Below are positions 6,427-15,232 of a DNA stretch of 17,856 bases, piece after piece (the stretch's first letter is position 1; every line of letters starts with the position of its first letter). The notes beneath the pieces were generated by a model, which was not told the DNA's origin, did not search any database, and saw only the letters and a list, made by a program, of their open reading frames with translations. The position numbers and the translations under genes were made by a program. The stretch comes from Chitinivibrionia bacterium (GTDB lineage: Bacteria; Krumholzibacteriota; Krumholzibacteriia; WVZY01), in NCBI GenBank assembly GCA_016208665.1, contig JACQXT010000024.1:1-17856 (forward strand). Direction: 5' to 3'.

Positions 6427-8874
6427 ATGGTGTTTTCGGGATACGATTTGCGGGGTATGATGAAAATCGAACAGGGCAAGCGGAACCTCCTCCAGCGGCT
6501 GTTGACGGCAATCAAGTCGCAAGGTTCCGATTCCAGGAAGGTCGAATCGCTCTCAGAGGCCGAACGGGTCAGATCGGTCTACGAACGCTTCCGTGAAATC
6601 CTCAGTTTGAATGACAAGAACCTGCAGCTGATAGCCGATATCGAAGATCGCCTGTCGGGGCTCACATCTTTCTCCTTGGGATCGATGATCCGCCGCATAC
6701 ACCAGGCGGAGTTGGACACCTATGTGATGGCGAAGAGCCTCGACCACCTCCAGCCCCGCCGGTACGCCGAGCTATTCACGTCCCTGCGCAAGATCAGAGC
6801 CGGCATCGATCTGGAGACGTCGATTCATTCCCGCGCAATCCAGGGGCCGTCGGTAATCGATCTTTCCGATTTGACCGCATCCTCCGCATTCATGGCGGGT
6901 TCCAAGATGGCCGTGTTGGGAGAAATCAAGAATGTGTTCAAGGCGGACGTCCCCGACGGTTTCGTGATTACCACTGCGGCTTTCAATAGATTCATGGCGC
7001 AGGAGGATCTGTATGATAGGGCCTCGAAGCTCGAGGAAGTCCTGGAAAACTACGGCGAGAAAGTAGCCGAGGAGGCCTGCCGCAGCGTCCAGCAGGCGAT
7101 TATCAATTCCCCAATTCCCGGCGATCTTGAGGAGAGCGCGCTGGCGGCATACGACCGCCTTACCCGTTCCGGGAGAGATCTCGTCGCGGTGCGCAGCAGC
7201 GCGGTTGGAGAGGATGGAGCGGCATCGCATGCGGGGCAGTATTACGCCGAACTGAATGTCGGCCGCGACTGGCTGCTCGATTCCTATCGCTGGGTCTTGG
7301 CGAGCTCGTTCGGACTCGGTCCGGTGATGTACCGGCTCAAACAGGGAGTGATCCAGAAGGATGCTCTCATGGCCGTCGGCTGCATCGAGATGATCGATCC
7401 CCGGTGCAGCGGCGTCATCTTCTCCCGCGATTTCAGCGCCCTCCAATCCGACCGGGTGGTCATCAGCGTTTCGAAGGGCCTGTCGGAATCGGGTTCCGGC
7501 AGAATAACCCGGCTGGAGGAGATAGCGATTGCGCCCTCGGACAATCTGGAGGGACGATCCGCGTTGCTCGGCGAACCGGAGTTGCGGCGGTTGATCGAGG
7601 TCTCCCGGCGGCTGGAGAGTTACTTCGGTTGCCCTCAAGACAGCGAGTGGGCAATCGATTATTCGGGCAAGCTTTTTATCCTGCAATCGCGCCCGGTGGC
7701 ATTGCCGGTCAATCCCGCGGCTTCGGAACCGCCCAGAGTTGTTACCGAATCGGCTCCGATTCTCTCCGGCGGATACGGCGCGTGTCCGGGCGTTGGGGCG
7801 GGCCCGGTATTCACCGTCAAGAGCGAGGATAACCTCTCCCTCTTCCCCGATAACGGGGTGCTGGTCGCGGCACATTCATCGCCCAAGTATTCGCTGGTCA
7901 TGAATCGATGCGCCGCCATCGTGACGGAGCGGGGCTCGCCCATCGGGCACATGGCCATCCTCTCGCGCGAGTTCAATGTTCCTACGATCGTGGGACTGGG
8001 AGGAGCGCTCGAATCCCTCAAGAATGGCAGCATGATCACCGTCGATGCCACTTCCGTTGCGATCTACGACGGCCAACTGACCGAATCGGCCGGCAAAGCA
8101 ACCATCCCGCCGCAAAGGGCGGAGTCTTCGGCGGCGCGCGAGCTGCGTAAGATCGCAAAATGGGTGGCGCCGCTGAATCTCATCGATACCGCGTCAAAGG
8201 AGTTCACACCCGAGAACTGCCGTACGCTGCACGATGTGATGCGCTTCGTGCACGAGAAGGTGTTCGAAACCATGTTCTACCTCGGCGACCGGGCTGCGAT
8301 GTCCGAGCGGCATTCGATGGTGCTTGATGGAAACCTCCCCTTTGTTGTGCATGTGTTGGATGTCGGCGGCGGTCTCAAGGAAAAGAGGGCCGCACCCAAC
8401 CGTGTCGCCATCGCCGAGGTGGACTCGGTTCCGATGAGCGCGTTTTTGCAGGGCCTCACCGATCACCGGATCATGTGGGATCGGCCGAGGTTGATATCCA
8501 CGACGGGATTCATGTCCGTGCTCGGCGAGGGGATCGCCGCGTCCCCGGCGGAAGCCCGCGGCGTGGGCCGGGCCAGTTTCGCGATCGCTTCGGACCGCTA
8601 CATGAATTTCAGCACCAAGGCCGGTTACCACTTCAACACCGTCGATACGTATTGCGGAAAGAATATCAACAAGAACTATATCCACTTCCGGTTCGAGGGG
8701 GGAGCCGCGGCGGAGGTTCGTAGGCGCCGGCGAATCAAGTTCTTGCATCATATCTTGAGCGCCTTGGATTTCAAGGTGCAGTGCCGGGGCGACGTCATGG
8801 TCGCCCGGTTCGAGACGTACGATAGCTCCTCAGGGGGGACTTCAGCGAGTTCTAGCGCGGAGATTGCCGATTAA
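6427..8874 (+). CDS. PEP synthase / pyruvate phosphate dikinase-like protein with unknown C-terminal domain
   Basis: The 815-residue protein shares the phosphotransfer half of PEP synthase and PPDK. Residues 1-130 are mostly helical. About 145-425 form the ATP-binding (PPDK_N) domain, with AVRSSAVGEDGAASHAGQY as its hallmark, SGVIFSRD, and DSEWAIDY...LFILQSRPV at its end. About 440-545 form the swivelling phospho-histidine domain, with TERGSPIGHMAILSREF carrying His508. The usual PEP/pyruvate TIM barrel is absent. Residues 560-815 instead hold a region I do not recognise, ending in a basic patch (AAEVRRRRRIKF) and a compact C-terminal segment. The reaction is therefore open: phosphate could be passed from ATP via His508 to an unknown acceptor, as in rifampin phosphotransferase-like enzymes. 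The start is uncertain; in-frame ATGs at 6457 and 6460 follow a GGGG stretch and could be used instead of 6427. Confidence 0.85.
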   Translation: MVFSGYDLRGMMKIEQGKRNLLQRLLTAIKSQGSDSRKVESLSEAERVRSVYERFREILSLNDKNLQLIADIEDRLSGLTSFSLGSMIRRIHQAELDTYVMAKSLDHLQPRRYAELFTSLRKIRAGIDLETSIHSRAIQGPSVIDLSDLTASSAFMAGSKMAVLGEIKNVFKADVPDGFVITTAAFNRFMAQEDLYDRASKLEEVLENYGEKVAEEACRSVQQAIINSPIPGDLEESALAAYDRLTRSGRDLVAVRSSAVGEDGAASHAGQYYAELNVGRDWLLDSYRWVLASSFGLGPVMYRLKQGVIQKDALMAVGCIEMIDPRCSGVIFSRDFSALQSDRVVISVSKGLSESGSGRITRLEEIAIAPSDNLEGRSALLGEPELRRLIEVSRRLESYFGCPQDSEWAIDYSGKLFILQSRPVALPVNPAASEPPRVVTESAPILSGGYGACPGVGAGPVFTVKSEDNLSLFPDNGVLVAAHSSPKYSLVMNRCAAIVTERGSPIGHMAILSREFNVPTIVGLGGALESLKNGSMITVDATSVAIYDGQLTESAGKATIPPQRAESSAARELRKIAKWVAPLNLIDTASKEFTPENCRTLHDVMRFVHEKVFETMFYLGDRAAMSERHSMVLDGNLPFVVHVLDVGGGLKEKRAAPNRVAIAEVDSVPMSAFLQGLTDHRIMWDRPRLISTTGFMSVLGEGIAASPAEARGVGRASFAIASDRYMNFSTKAGYHFNTVDTYCGKNINKNYIHFRFEGGAAAEVRRRRRIKFLHHILSALDFKVQCRGDVMVARFETYDSSSGGTSASSSAEIAD

Positions 8875-8876
8875 GG

Positions 8877-9179
8877 TCATTCCGTTGCAGTGTGTTCACC
8901 GGCGGAGGATATGTGCATTACTCTGATCGCGATCGCCCGATCACCCTTGGTCCGGTATGAAACGCGGATCACATCACCCGGAGCGGGCGGAGCGCCCATC
9001 TCGGCATCCTCCAGAGAAAGCAGGAGGGATTCCCCGGGAGGATTCTCGTCCGTCAACGTCAGCATCTTGGTATCGGCGCTATAGCCGGCGACGACCCCCT
9101 GGATGACCCGGGGCGATTCGCCGCAAGACACGCCGATCAAGAGAAGGCCGATTGCCAGCATTGCCGCGACGCGTCTCAT
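8877..9179 (-). CDS. Small putative lipoprotein, beta-rich, of unknown function
   Basis: The product is 100 residues. A hydrophobic signal (residues 4-18) leads to Cys19 in IGVSC, a weak lipobox, so membrane anchoring or export is likely. The mature part has short alternating strands (VIQGVVAGYSADTKMLTLTD, then GDVIRVSYRTKGDRAIAIRVMHI), which suggests a small OB-like beta barrel. The start codon overlaps the stop of the TauE/SafE permease gene (ATGA), so it is translationally coupled and probably works with that transporter. The longer frame reading back to 9683 is a shadow of the permease gene. The stop lies only two bases from the stop of the convergent PEP-synthase-like gene. I do not recognise a named family. 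Confidence 0.75.
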   Translation of the reverse strand: MRRVAAMLAIGLLLIGVSCGESPRVIQGVVAGYSADTKMLTLTDENPPGESLLLSLEDAEMGAPPAPGDVIRVSYRTKGDRAIAIRVMHISSAGEHTATE

Positions 9180-10225
9180 CCGGAGGACCCCCGACCCAAC
9201 GATACGCCGCTGCCCGATCGTGCGGCTCGCTCGCGCAGCACGCCGCGCACCAGCAGCAAAATGATGACCGAGCTGATGACTATCCCCGCAGTGATGATCA
9301 AGATCGCCGAGGGTAACTGCAATTTGAGCTGCTTGAGGAGCACGGAAGCGCACGCTATGAAAATGGTGACCGCGAAGAGAAGACGGATCGAATAACCGCG
9401 CACATACTTGACTGCGATCGTGCCCAATTGGGCGCCGATTGCAGCGCCGAAAAGCATCCAGATCGCCGCCAGCAGGTCGACCCGTCCCTTGACTCCATAG
9501 GTGAACGCTCCGTAGGCTCCGGTAATCATCACCTCGAACAGGTCCGTTCCTACCGCCACCAATGTCGGGCAGCCGATCAGATAGATCAGAGCCGGCATGC
9601 GGATGAAGCCGCCGCCGACCCCCAGCACGCTGGCGACCACGCCGGTCGTGAAACCAACCAGCACGGGAAGCCACAGGGAGCACTGTATGCCCGAGGCTTT
9701 GAAGTTAATCATCGGGGGGATATTAACCCGCTGCAATCTCTGGGCGAGGGTATGCCGTTTGGGTTTGGCGTCCCGGCCGCTCGCGCTCATAGTGCGCTGG
9801 TACCGTACGTGGCTTATATAATCAAAGAGGACATAGCTGCCGATGAGCAGCAGGAATAGGATGTAAATCTTGCGGATTACCGATTCGGCCAGGCCGATCC
9901 GTTCGAGGTACATGACAAGCCGGGCGCCGAGTTCCATCCCTACCGTCGTGCCGAGGATCATGGAAACCGCGAGCCGGACGTCGACATTTCCGAATTTGCC
10001 GTGCCGGATGGTGGAGACGATCGATTTCCCGCCCATGTGCGCCAGGTCGGTCCCGATAGCGTACGGCATGGGGAACCCGAAGATGTTCAAGGCAGGCGTG
10101 ACGATCCATGCCCCGCCTATCCCGAAAAAGCCGCCGCACACCCCAACCGTGGCGCCTATCAGGAGCAGCAGGAGAACGTTAAATTCAATGCCGGCGATTG
10201 GAAGGTAGATAGTAAAAAAGTCCAT
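9176..10225 (-). CDS. TauE/SafE (TSUP) family membrane transporter
   Basis: This family moves sulfite, sulfoacetate, taurine-derived or other sulfur-containing anions across the inner membrane; the substrate here is unknown. The 349-residue protein is mainly hydrophobic helices. It shows the family's internal duplication: GFFGIGGAWIVTPAL with AIGTDL in the first half and SVLGVGGGFIRMPAL with AVGTDL in the second. A charged cytoplasmic linker of about 30 residues (near MSASGRDAKPKRHTLAQRLQ) separates the halves. The ATG at 10225 is preceded by a purine-rich stretch, 30 bases after the upstream gene. It sits in the middle of a three-gene minus-strand operon with a small membrane protein and a small lipoprotein, which suggests accessory subunits. 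Family assignment is firm, substrate is not. Confidence 0.88.
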   Translation of the reverse strand: MDFFTIYLPIAGIEFNVLLLLLIGATVGVCGGFFGIGGAWIVTPALNIFGFPMPYAIGTDLAHMGGKSIVSTIRHGKFGNVDVRLAVSMILGTTVGMELGARLVMYLERIGLAESVIRKIYILFLLLIGSYVLFDYISHVRYQRTMSASGRDAKPKRHTLAQRLQRVNIPPMINFKASGIQCSLWLPVLVGFTTGVVASVLGVGGGFIRMPALIYLIGCPTLVAVGTDLFEVMITGAYGAFTYGVKGRVDLLAAIWMLFGAAIGAQLGTIAVKYVRGYSIRLLFAVTIFIACASVLLKQLKLQLPSAILIITAGIVISSVIILLLVRGVLRERAARSGSGVSLGRGSSG

Positions 10226-10255
10226 TGTAATTCTTTTCTCGAACGGCGCGCCCGC

Positions 10256-10588
10256 TCATTCATGATGTTCGAGCCTGCTCAGATCGATGCCGACCCTTTT
10301 TATGAGCAGATCCATCGCATAGCCCAAGATCAGCCCGAGACCGGCCATAACGCCCACTACGACGAGCCCGAATATCACCGAATTGCCGTTGTATAAGTCC
10401 GCGATCAGCTTGGAAATCCCCGATGACATGGCTCTCGTGTCGGCGACATTGTACACTTTCGTCGCCGGCTTGCCGCCGGCGGCATGTGCAATGGCCGGGA
10501 GGAACAACAACAGCGCCGACAAGAATCCGGCGCATTCGCCGACTATCGAGAGCTTTCGCAATTTCCTGATTGATCTTTGTCGCATCAT
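10256..10588 (-). CDS. Small exported membrane protein, partner of TSUP transporter
   Basis: The product is 110 residues. A basic N-terminus and a hydrophobic stretch end at AIAHA-AGG (about residue 36), a plausible signal peptidase site. A conserved-looking stretch NVADTRAMSSGISKLIADLYN follows. A second hydrophobic helix (about residues 74-95, IFGLVVVGVMAGLGLILGYAMD) leads to a short basic then acidic tail ending in LEHHE. It is the first gene of the minus-strand operon, 30 bases before the permease gene, and would place a single-span protein next to the transporter. I recall similar small proteins beside TauE/SafE genes in sulfate reducers but cannot verify this here. The start could also be the second Met (10585). 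Confidence 0.75.
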   Translation of the reverse strand: MMRQRSIRKLRKLSIVGECAGFLSALLLFLPAIAHAAGGKPATKVYNVADTRAMSSGISKLIADLYNGNSVIFGLVVVGVMAGLGLILGYAMDLLIKRVGIDLSRLEHHE

Positions 10589-11131
10589 CTACCGCCGTGC
10601 ATGCTGTCAACGTTGAACGATCATCCACAGGGGCCGCAGCCATTGGCCCGGCAACCGAAGTGCCTCATTGCTTTATTGCTTTAGTGATTACAACATCGGC
10701 AGGAACACGAATAACAGCCGGGACTCTCCTCTCGCGGAAAGCCCCGTCGATACATCGTGTCGTGATCTTTATCTCACCGCACCTCCCGCACCAATGCCAG
10801 GGACGAATGATTTGGATAGAGAAGACGAGTATATGCATGGACGGAAGAATGTCAAGAATTATCAAACGCAATATATCTCTTGATTGAAACGCACGGCCGC
10901 ACTACCATGTTACGCATACGTGCGGTGCGAAGAGCGGTTCATTCCGTGGCTTCCGGAATTCATATAACACAATAATATTAAAAGGGTTCCTTAGGATCCG
11001 GGCGGGAGATATATCCGAAAATAATCTCTATCCGGATTGCGCTGATCTCCGGTCTTACTCCGATGCGCAAGGGAGCCGAGCAGATACGACCCGGTGCATG
11101 CCTGCGGAAGGACCGAACGGGAAGCGGCATC
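10589..11131. other. Divergent intergenic region (543 bases)
   Basis: This region separates the minus-strand TSUP operon from the plus-strand efflux operon. It holds the strong minus-strand promoter at 10828-10855 and its long leader. The leader contains a small frame with a CGRCGE motif (10665-10871, minus) and a UUCG-capped hairpin near 10650-10665. On the plus side there is an AT-rich stretch with a possible -10 (TATAAC, 10963-10968) but only a poor -35. A CCGCAC...GTGCGG inverted repeat lies around 10897-10926 and might be an operator. The rest shows no recognisable gene. Confidence 0.45.
10828..10855 (-). promoter_or_regulatory. Sigma-70-type promoter of the TSUP operon
   Basis: On the minus strand TTGACA (10850-10855) is followed after 16 bases by TATACT (10828-10833), a near-consensus promoter. 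Transcription would start near 10821, giving a leader of about 230 bases before the gene ending at 10256. Confidence 0.6.
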
Positions 11132-12172
11132 ATGAACATGAGAACACGCAGAAGATTCCTGTGCGCAATTCGCAGAGTCGTGGCGGCGGTTTTCTGGGTC
11201 GCGATGGCGGCATCCATCTCGCCCGGTTGTTCGGCGCTTGCGCGCCGCGAGGCGTCAACCCGCACGCCGAAAGATCCCGCGACTCCGTGGATCCCGCCGG
11301 CAAAAGCGATCCCCCGCGTCGAGCCCGGGAGAAAAGCGCTCCTAATCCCCAAGGAGTTCATAGCATCGAAGAGCACATGGACGCTGGATGACATTGTCGA
11401 TCTTGCTCTTCGAAACAATCCCGCCACGCGCGCTACCTGGGAGGCGGCTCGCGCCGCATCAGCGAGGGTGGGGAGCGAGCGGGGTGCGTATCTCCCTCAA
11501 GTCGATGCGGCCGCATACTACTCCAAGACCAAGAATTCGTATTCCCGGCAATTCTCAGTCGATCAGAAAACATACCAACCATCGCTCACGCTGCAATTCA
11601 TCCTCTTTGACTTCGGCAAGACAAGGGCAGACGTCGAAGAAGCCCGCCAGGCGCTCTACGCGGCGAACTGGACTCATAATGCGATGATCCAGGACGTTAT
11701 TCTCGATGTGGAGACGGCGTATTATCAATACCTCTACGCCAAGGCCGTGCGCACGGCCGACAGCGCGGCCGTCCAGGAAGCTCATGTTAATCTGGATGCG
11801 GCGGAAGAGCGGCATAAGGCGGGGCTTGCGACGGTGGCCGATGTACTGCAGGCGAAGAGCAATTACTCCCAGAAGAAATTGGCGCTTCAGGCTATCGAAG
11901 GACAAATCCAAACGATCCGTGGTTCGCTTGCGACTGCAATGGGACTCTCTCCCGCTATCGACTATGACATCGGCAATCTTCCTTCCGCCGTTCCGGCGGC
12001 CGAGGTTTCCGAAACCGTCGAGGAACTGATTCATGAGGCGGAGATCGGAAGGCCCGATCTGGCGGCCGCGACATCGTCGAAGCGCAGGCGAAGGCGGAAG
12101 CGGCTGTCCAGCAGTATGAATGGGCGAAGGGGCGAGTCGAACTCGACGTTTGGTCGAGCTATTACGACTTGA
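11132..12172 (+). pseudogene. TolC-family outer-membrane efflux protein, N-terminal part (gene broken)
   Basis: TolC/OprM-type proteins form the outer-membrane channel of tripartite efflux pumps. The ATG at 11132 follows a GGAAG Shine-Dalgarno, and the signal ends at a lipobox-like ISPGC (Cys33), as in OprM-type lipoproteins. The first half is complete: WTLDDIVDLALRNNPATRAT, the first beta hairpin (YLPQVDAAAYYSK to LTLQFILFDFGKTRAD), then the long helices with ERHKAGLATVADVLQAKSNY. At EIGRPDLAAA (about 12041-12066) the family sequence stops and the frame runs on as unrelated Arg/Ser-rich residues to 12172. The second beta hairpin (about 60-70 residues in homologues) is missing, and the remaining homology resumes at 12061 in another frame. 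As written, the product would not form a normal trimeric barrel. Confidence 0.82.
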
Positions 12173-12453
12173 AAACAGCGGCCGAGCGCATGACTACGGC
12201 GGAGGAGTTTCTGGCAAGCGCCGCCGAGTCGCATACCGTGGCGCTCGAACGATACAGGGCGGGCGTTGGGTCGATTCTCGAGCTCCTGGGAGCACAGGCG
12301 GCGCTCGAAGACGCGCGTGCGCAGAATCTGCAAGCGCGCACGGACTGGTTCCTGGCGCTGGCCGGGCTTGCCCACGCCACGGGCCGGCTGGAGCTGTCGC
12401 AGGCGCCGTCTTCACCACAATCACCTGAAGAACATGACAAGGATAAGCGATGA
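12061..12453 (+). pseudogene. TolC-family outer-membrane efflux protein, C-terminal part (gene broken)
   Basis: This is the second helical half of the same TolC gene, read one frame away from the first part. It begins at GGRDIVEAQAKAEAA, which in homologues follows the second beta hairpin. It continues through VELDVWSSYYDLKTAAERM, RYRAGVGSILELLGAQAALEDAR and the C-terminal ATGRLEL. No start codon with a ribosome site precedes the homologous segment (a TTG at 12169 is the first possible one). It is therefore a fragment, not a gene. Its stop overlaps the adaptor gene start (ATGA at 12450-12453), the original operon coupling. Confidence 0.8.
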
Positions 12454-13586
12454 AGGACATTCAACGACCGGGGAAGAAAAACATGATGGGATTATTGGCG
12501 GCGGCGGTGCTCATCGGTGGATGCTCGCACGAGAGTTCAACGGTCCGGCAGCCTCCCGTTCCCATTGTATCCGCCGAAGCGGCCGCCAAAACAATACCCT
12601 TCGAAATAGTATCGATCGGCTCCGGGGAGGCATACAAGACCGTTTCCATCCGCTCGCAAGTCGGGGGCGTGCTCAGCCGTGTCTATTTCAAGGAAGGGGA
12701 GCACGTCAAGACGGGCGATCGGCTGTTCCTCATCGATCCGGCGCCGTTCGAAGCGGCCCTCCGAGCCGCCGAAGCGAAGCGCGACCGGGACCTTGCGACG
12801 CTGAAGTACACCGAGGAAAGCGTCCGGCGATACGACGAACTTGCGAAGAAAGACTATATCACCGCCCAGGAGTACAGCAACCTGAGGACCGGCCTGGAGA
12901 CGATCCGGGCTACCGTCCAGTCGGATGAAGCCGATGTCGAGAGCGCACGGCTCAATCTCGATTACTGTTCGGTCGAATCGCCCCTCAACGGACGCATGGG
13001 CACGCTCCTTATCGACGAGGGGAACGTCGTCAGGGCAAGCGGCGACAATCCGATGGTGGTGATTCATCAGATCAAACCGATGTTCGTGCGCTTTGCGGTG
13101 CCCGAGCAGCACCTGCCGGATATCCTCAAATACTCGGCGACGGAATCGCTCGAAGTGCGGGCTTTTGCGCCGGGAGAGTCCCCGGACGACCGGCGGGGGA
13201 GCCTCACCTTCATCGATAATGCGGTCGACGCATCGACGGGGACGATTCTCCTCAAGGCCGAATTCCCGAACGAGGATTTGACGCTGTGGCCGGGCGAATT
13301 CGTGAACGTCGTGCTTGTGCTCAAGCAGCTCGAAAACGTCGTGGTCGTTCCTGCACAAGCGGTCGGAACCGGTCAGATGGGCGACTATGTTTTCGTAGTG
13401 AGTCAGGATAATACGGTCGACCTGCGCCCCGTGACGGTTTCATACCGGCGAGACAACGATGCCGTCATCGAGAACGGAGTACAAGCGGGCGAGCGCGTCG
13501 TCGTCGACGGCCAGCTGCGGCTTCGTCCCGGATCCGCGGTCGTCGAGAAGCCTGCCGACACGGGAACCAAGGCGAACTCGTCATGA
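12450..13586 (+). CDS. RND efflux membrane fusion protein (periplasmic adaptor, AcrA/MdtA type)
   Basis: The adaptor links the inner-membrane RND pump to the TolC channel. The 378-residue product carries a lipoprotein signal ending in LIGGC (Cys25). The lipoyl half-motifs are SIRSQVGGVLSRVYFKEGEHVKTGDRL (about residues 66-92) and LDYCSVESPLNGRMGTLLIDEGNVV, and a helical hairpin lies between them. The beta-barrel and membrane-proximal domains follow (LWPGEFVNVVLVL, VVVPAQAV, and GERVVVDGQLRLRPG near the end). Length and domain order are normal, with no sign of the deletions seen in both neighbours. It overlaps both neighbours by four bases (ATGA). An in-frame ATG at 12483 is an alternative start that keeps the signal. 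The MdtA-like subgroup is suggested by the pump. Confidence 0.92.
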   Translation: MKDIQRPGKKNMMGLLAAAVLIGGCSHESSTVRQPPVPIVSAEAAAKTIPFEIVSIGSGEAYKTVSIRSQVGGVLSRVYFKEGEHVKTGDRLFLIDPAPFEAALRAAEAKRDRDLATLKYTEESVRRYDELAKKDYITAQEYSNLRTGLETIRATVQSDEADVESARLNLDYCSVESPLNGRMGTLLIDEGNVVRASGDNPMVVIHQIKPMFVRFAVPEQHLPDILKYSATESLEVRAFAPGESPDDRRGSLTFIDNAVDASTGTILLKAEFPNEDLTLWPGEFVNVVLVLKQLENVVVVPAQAVGTGQMGDYVFVVSQDNTVDLRPVTVSYRRDNDAVIENGVQAGERVVVDGQLRLRPGSAVVEKPADTGTKANSS

Positions 13587-15232
13587 ATCTCTCCGCACTC
13601 TTCATCCGGCGCCCGGTCATGACCACGCTCGTCATGATCGCGATCCTCGTTTCGGGATTCTACGGCTACCGGCAACTGCCCGTTTCGGATTTGCCGAACG
13701 TCGATTTCCCGACGATCAACGTGAGCGCCGCGCTTCCCGGAGCCAGCCCCGAAACGATGGCCTCTTCCGTCGCGACGCCGCTCGAGAAGCAATTCTCGAC
13801 CATCGCCGGCATCACATCCATGACATCGACCAGCGCTCAGGGCGCGACGTCGGTAACCCTCCAATTCGAATTGAGCCGCGACCTCGATGCCGCGGCGCAG
13901 GACGTCCAGGCGGCGATCTCGGTCGCGCAATCGCAGTTGCCGCGCGATATGCCGAGTCCTCCGGTGTTTCGAAAGGTGAATCCGGCCGATTCACCGATCC
14001 TCTTTATCGCGCTCACGTCCCCGACGCTTGCGCTCTCCGACCTGGACGAATACGGAGAGACGTTTCTCGCCCAGCGGATCTCCATGATCGACGGCGTCGC
14101 ACAGGTGCAGGTATACGGCGCTCAGAAGTACGCCGTCCGGATCCAGCTCGACCCGAGGAAGCTCGCCGCCCAGGGTCTCGGGATCGACGACGTTGCAAAT
14201 GCGGTCCGCAACGCAAACGTGAACCTGCCGACGGGAACGCTTGACGGGCGGTACAAGAAGTACACCGTGCAGGCGACGGGCCAGGTTGCATCGGCCTCGG
14301 AATTCAGGCCGATCATCGTTTCCTACAGGAATGGGCATCCCGTGCGGCTCGAGGAATTGGGGCGCGTGATCGACGATGTGGAAAACAACAAGGCGGCCGC
14401 ATGGTATGTCGACGAACGCTCCGTAGTGCTTGCGATTCAGCGTCAGCCCGGCACGAACACCGTTGCCGTTGCGGGCGCCGTGCGCTCGCTCCTCCCTGCG
14501 TTCGAAGCGCAGCTGCCGCCATCGGTCTCTCTCAACATCGTGTACGACCGGTCCGATTCGATCAAGGCCTCGCTTCGCGACGTCAAGCTCACGCTGCTCC
14601 TCACTCTGTTTCTCGTCGTTCTCGTCATATTTCTCTTCCTGCGAAATATTTCCGCGACGATCATCCCGAGCCTCGCCCTCCCGATGTCGATCGTCGGAAC
14701 GTTCGGCATCATGTCCTCTATGGGCTACAGCCTGGACAACCTGTCTCTCATGGCGCTCACGCTCTCGCTCGGCTTTGTCGTCGACGACGCCATCGTCATG
14801 CTGGAGAACATCGTCAGGCACATGGAAATGGGAAAGAAACCGCTCCAGGCCGCGTTCGACGGAGCGCGGGAAATCGGTTTCACGATTCTTTCCATGACGC
14901 TGTCGCTTGCGGCGGTGTTCATACCGATCATTGTCATGGGGGGCATTATCGGAAGGCTGTTCCGCGAATTCGGCGTGACGATCGCATCCGCGATCCTCAT
15001 TTCCGGGCTGGTTTCGCTCACGCTGACGCCGATGTTGAGCAGCCGGTTCTTGCGGCGGCAGGCGGAATATACGCACGGACGGCTCTACCTTGCGCTCGAA
15101 GCTTTCTTCGCGGGCATGCTCGCGTTTTACAAAACCGGATTGAGGTGGTCTCTTGCTCATGGGCGGGCCGTCATGCTCTCCTTGATCGTCGTTCTCGCGG
15201 CCACGGTGTATCTCTTCATAACGATACCGTGA
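13583..15232 (+). pseudogene. RND multidrug efflux pump inner-membrane subunit, N-terminal part (gene broken)
   Basis: This is the proton-driven pump of the efflux operon, closest in style to MdtB/MdtC. The 549 residues start at the first helix (NLSALFIRRPVMTTLVMIAI) with the family's FPTINVSAALPGASPETM. They contain the first periplasmic porter region and helices 2-6. FVVDDAIVMLENIVRH in helix 4 holds the proton-relay pair Asp401/Asp402. The part ends in helix 7 at VYLFITIP, immediately followed by a TGA at 15230-15232. In homologues about 75-80 residues starting KGF... follow before the sequence seen at 15229. They are absent, and the frame changes. Helices 1-6 and the active residues are intact, but without the second half the pump cannot work. 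Confidence 0.88.

Noticed and set aside
6222..6515. Minus-strand small frame reading GPTRLELATSCVTGRRSNQ
   Set aside because: It is the reverse complement of the tRNA-Asp gene, a well-known false protein found in many databases.
12062..12069. GCGGCCGC at the TolC junction as a cloning scar
   Set aside because: The same 8-mer occurs inside intact coding sequence elsewhere in the window (about 14394 and 16773), so it is expected in this GC-rich DNA.
14401..15228. Upstream part of the plus-strand frame that ends at 16425
   Set aside because: Before 15229 this frame is out of phase with the real RND reading frame and has shadow composition; only the part after 15229 is pump sequence.
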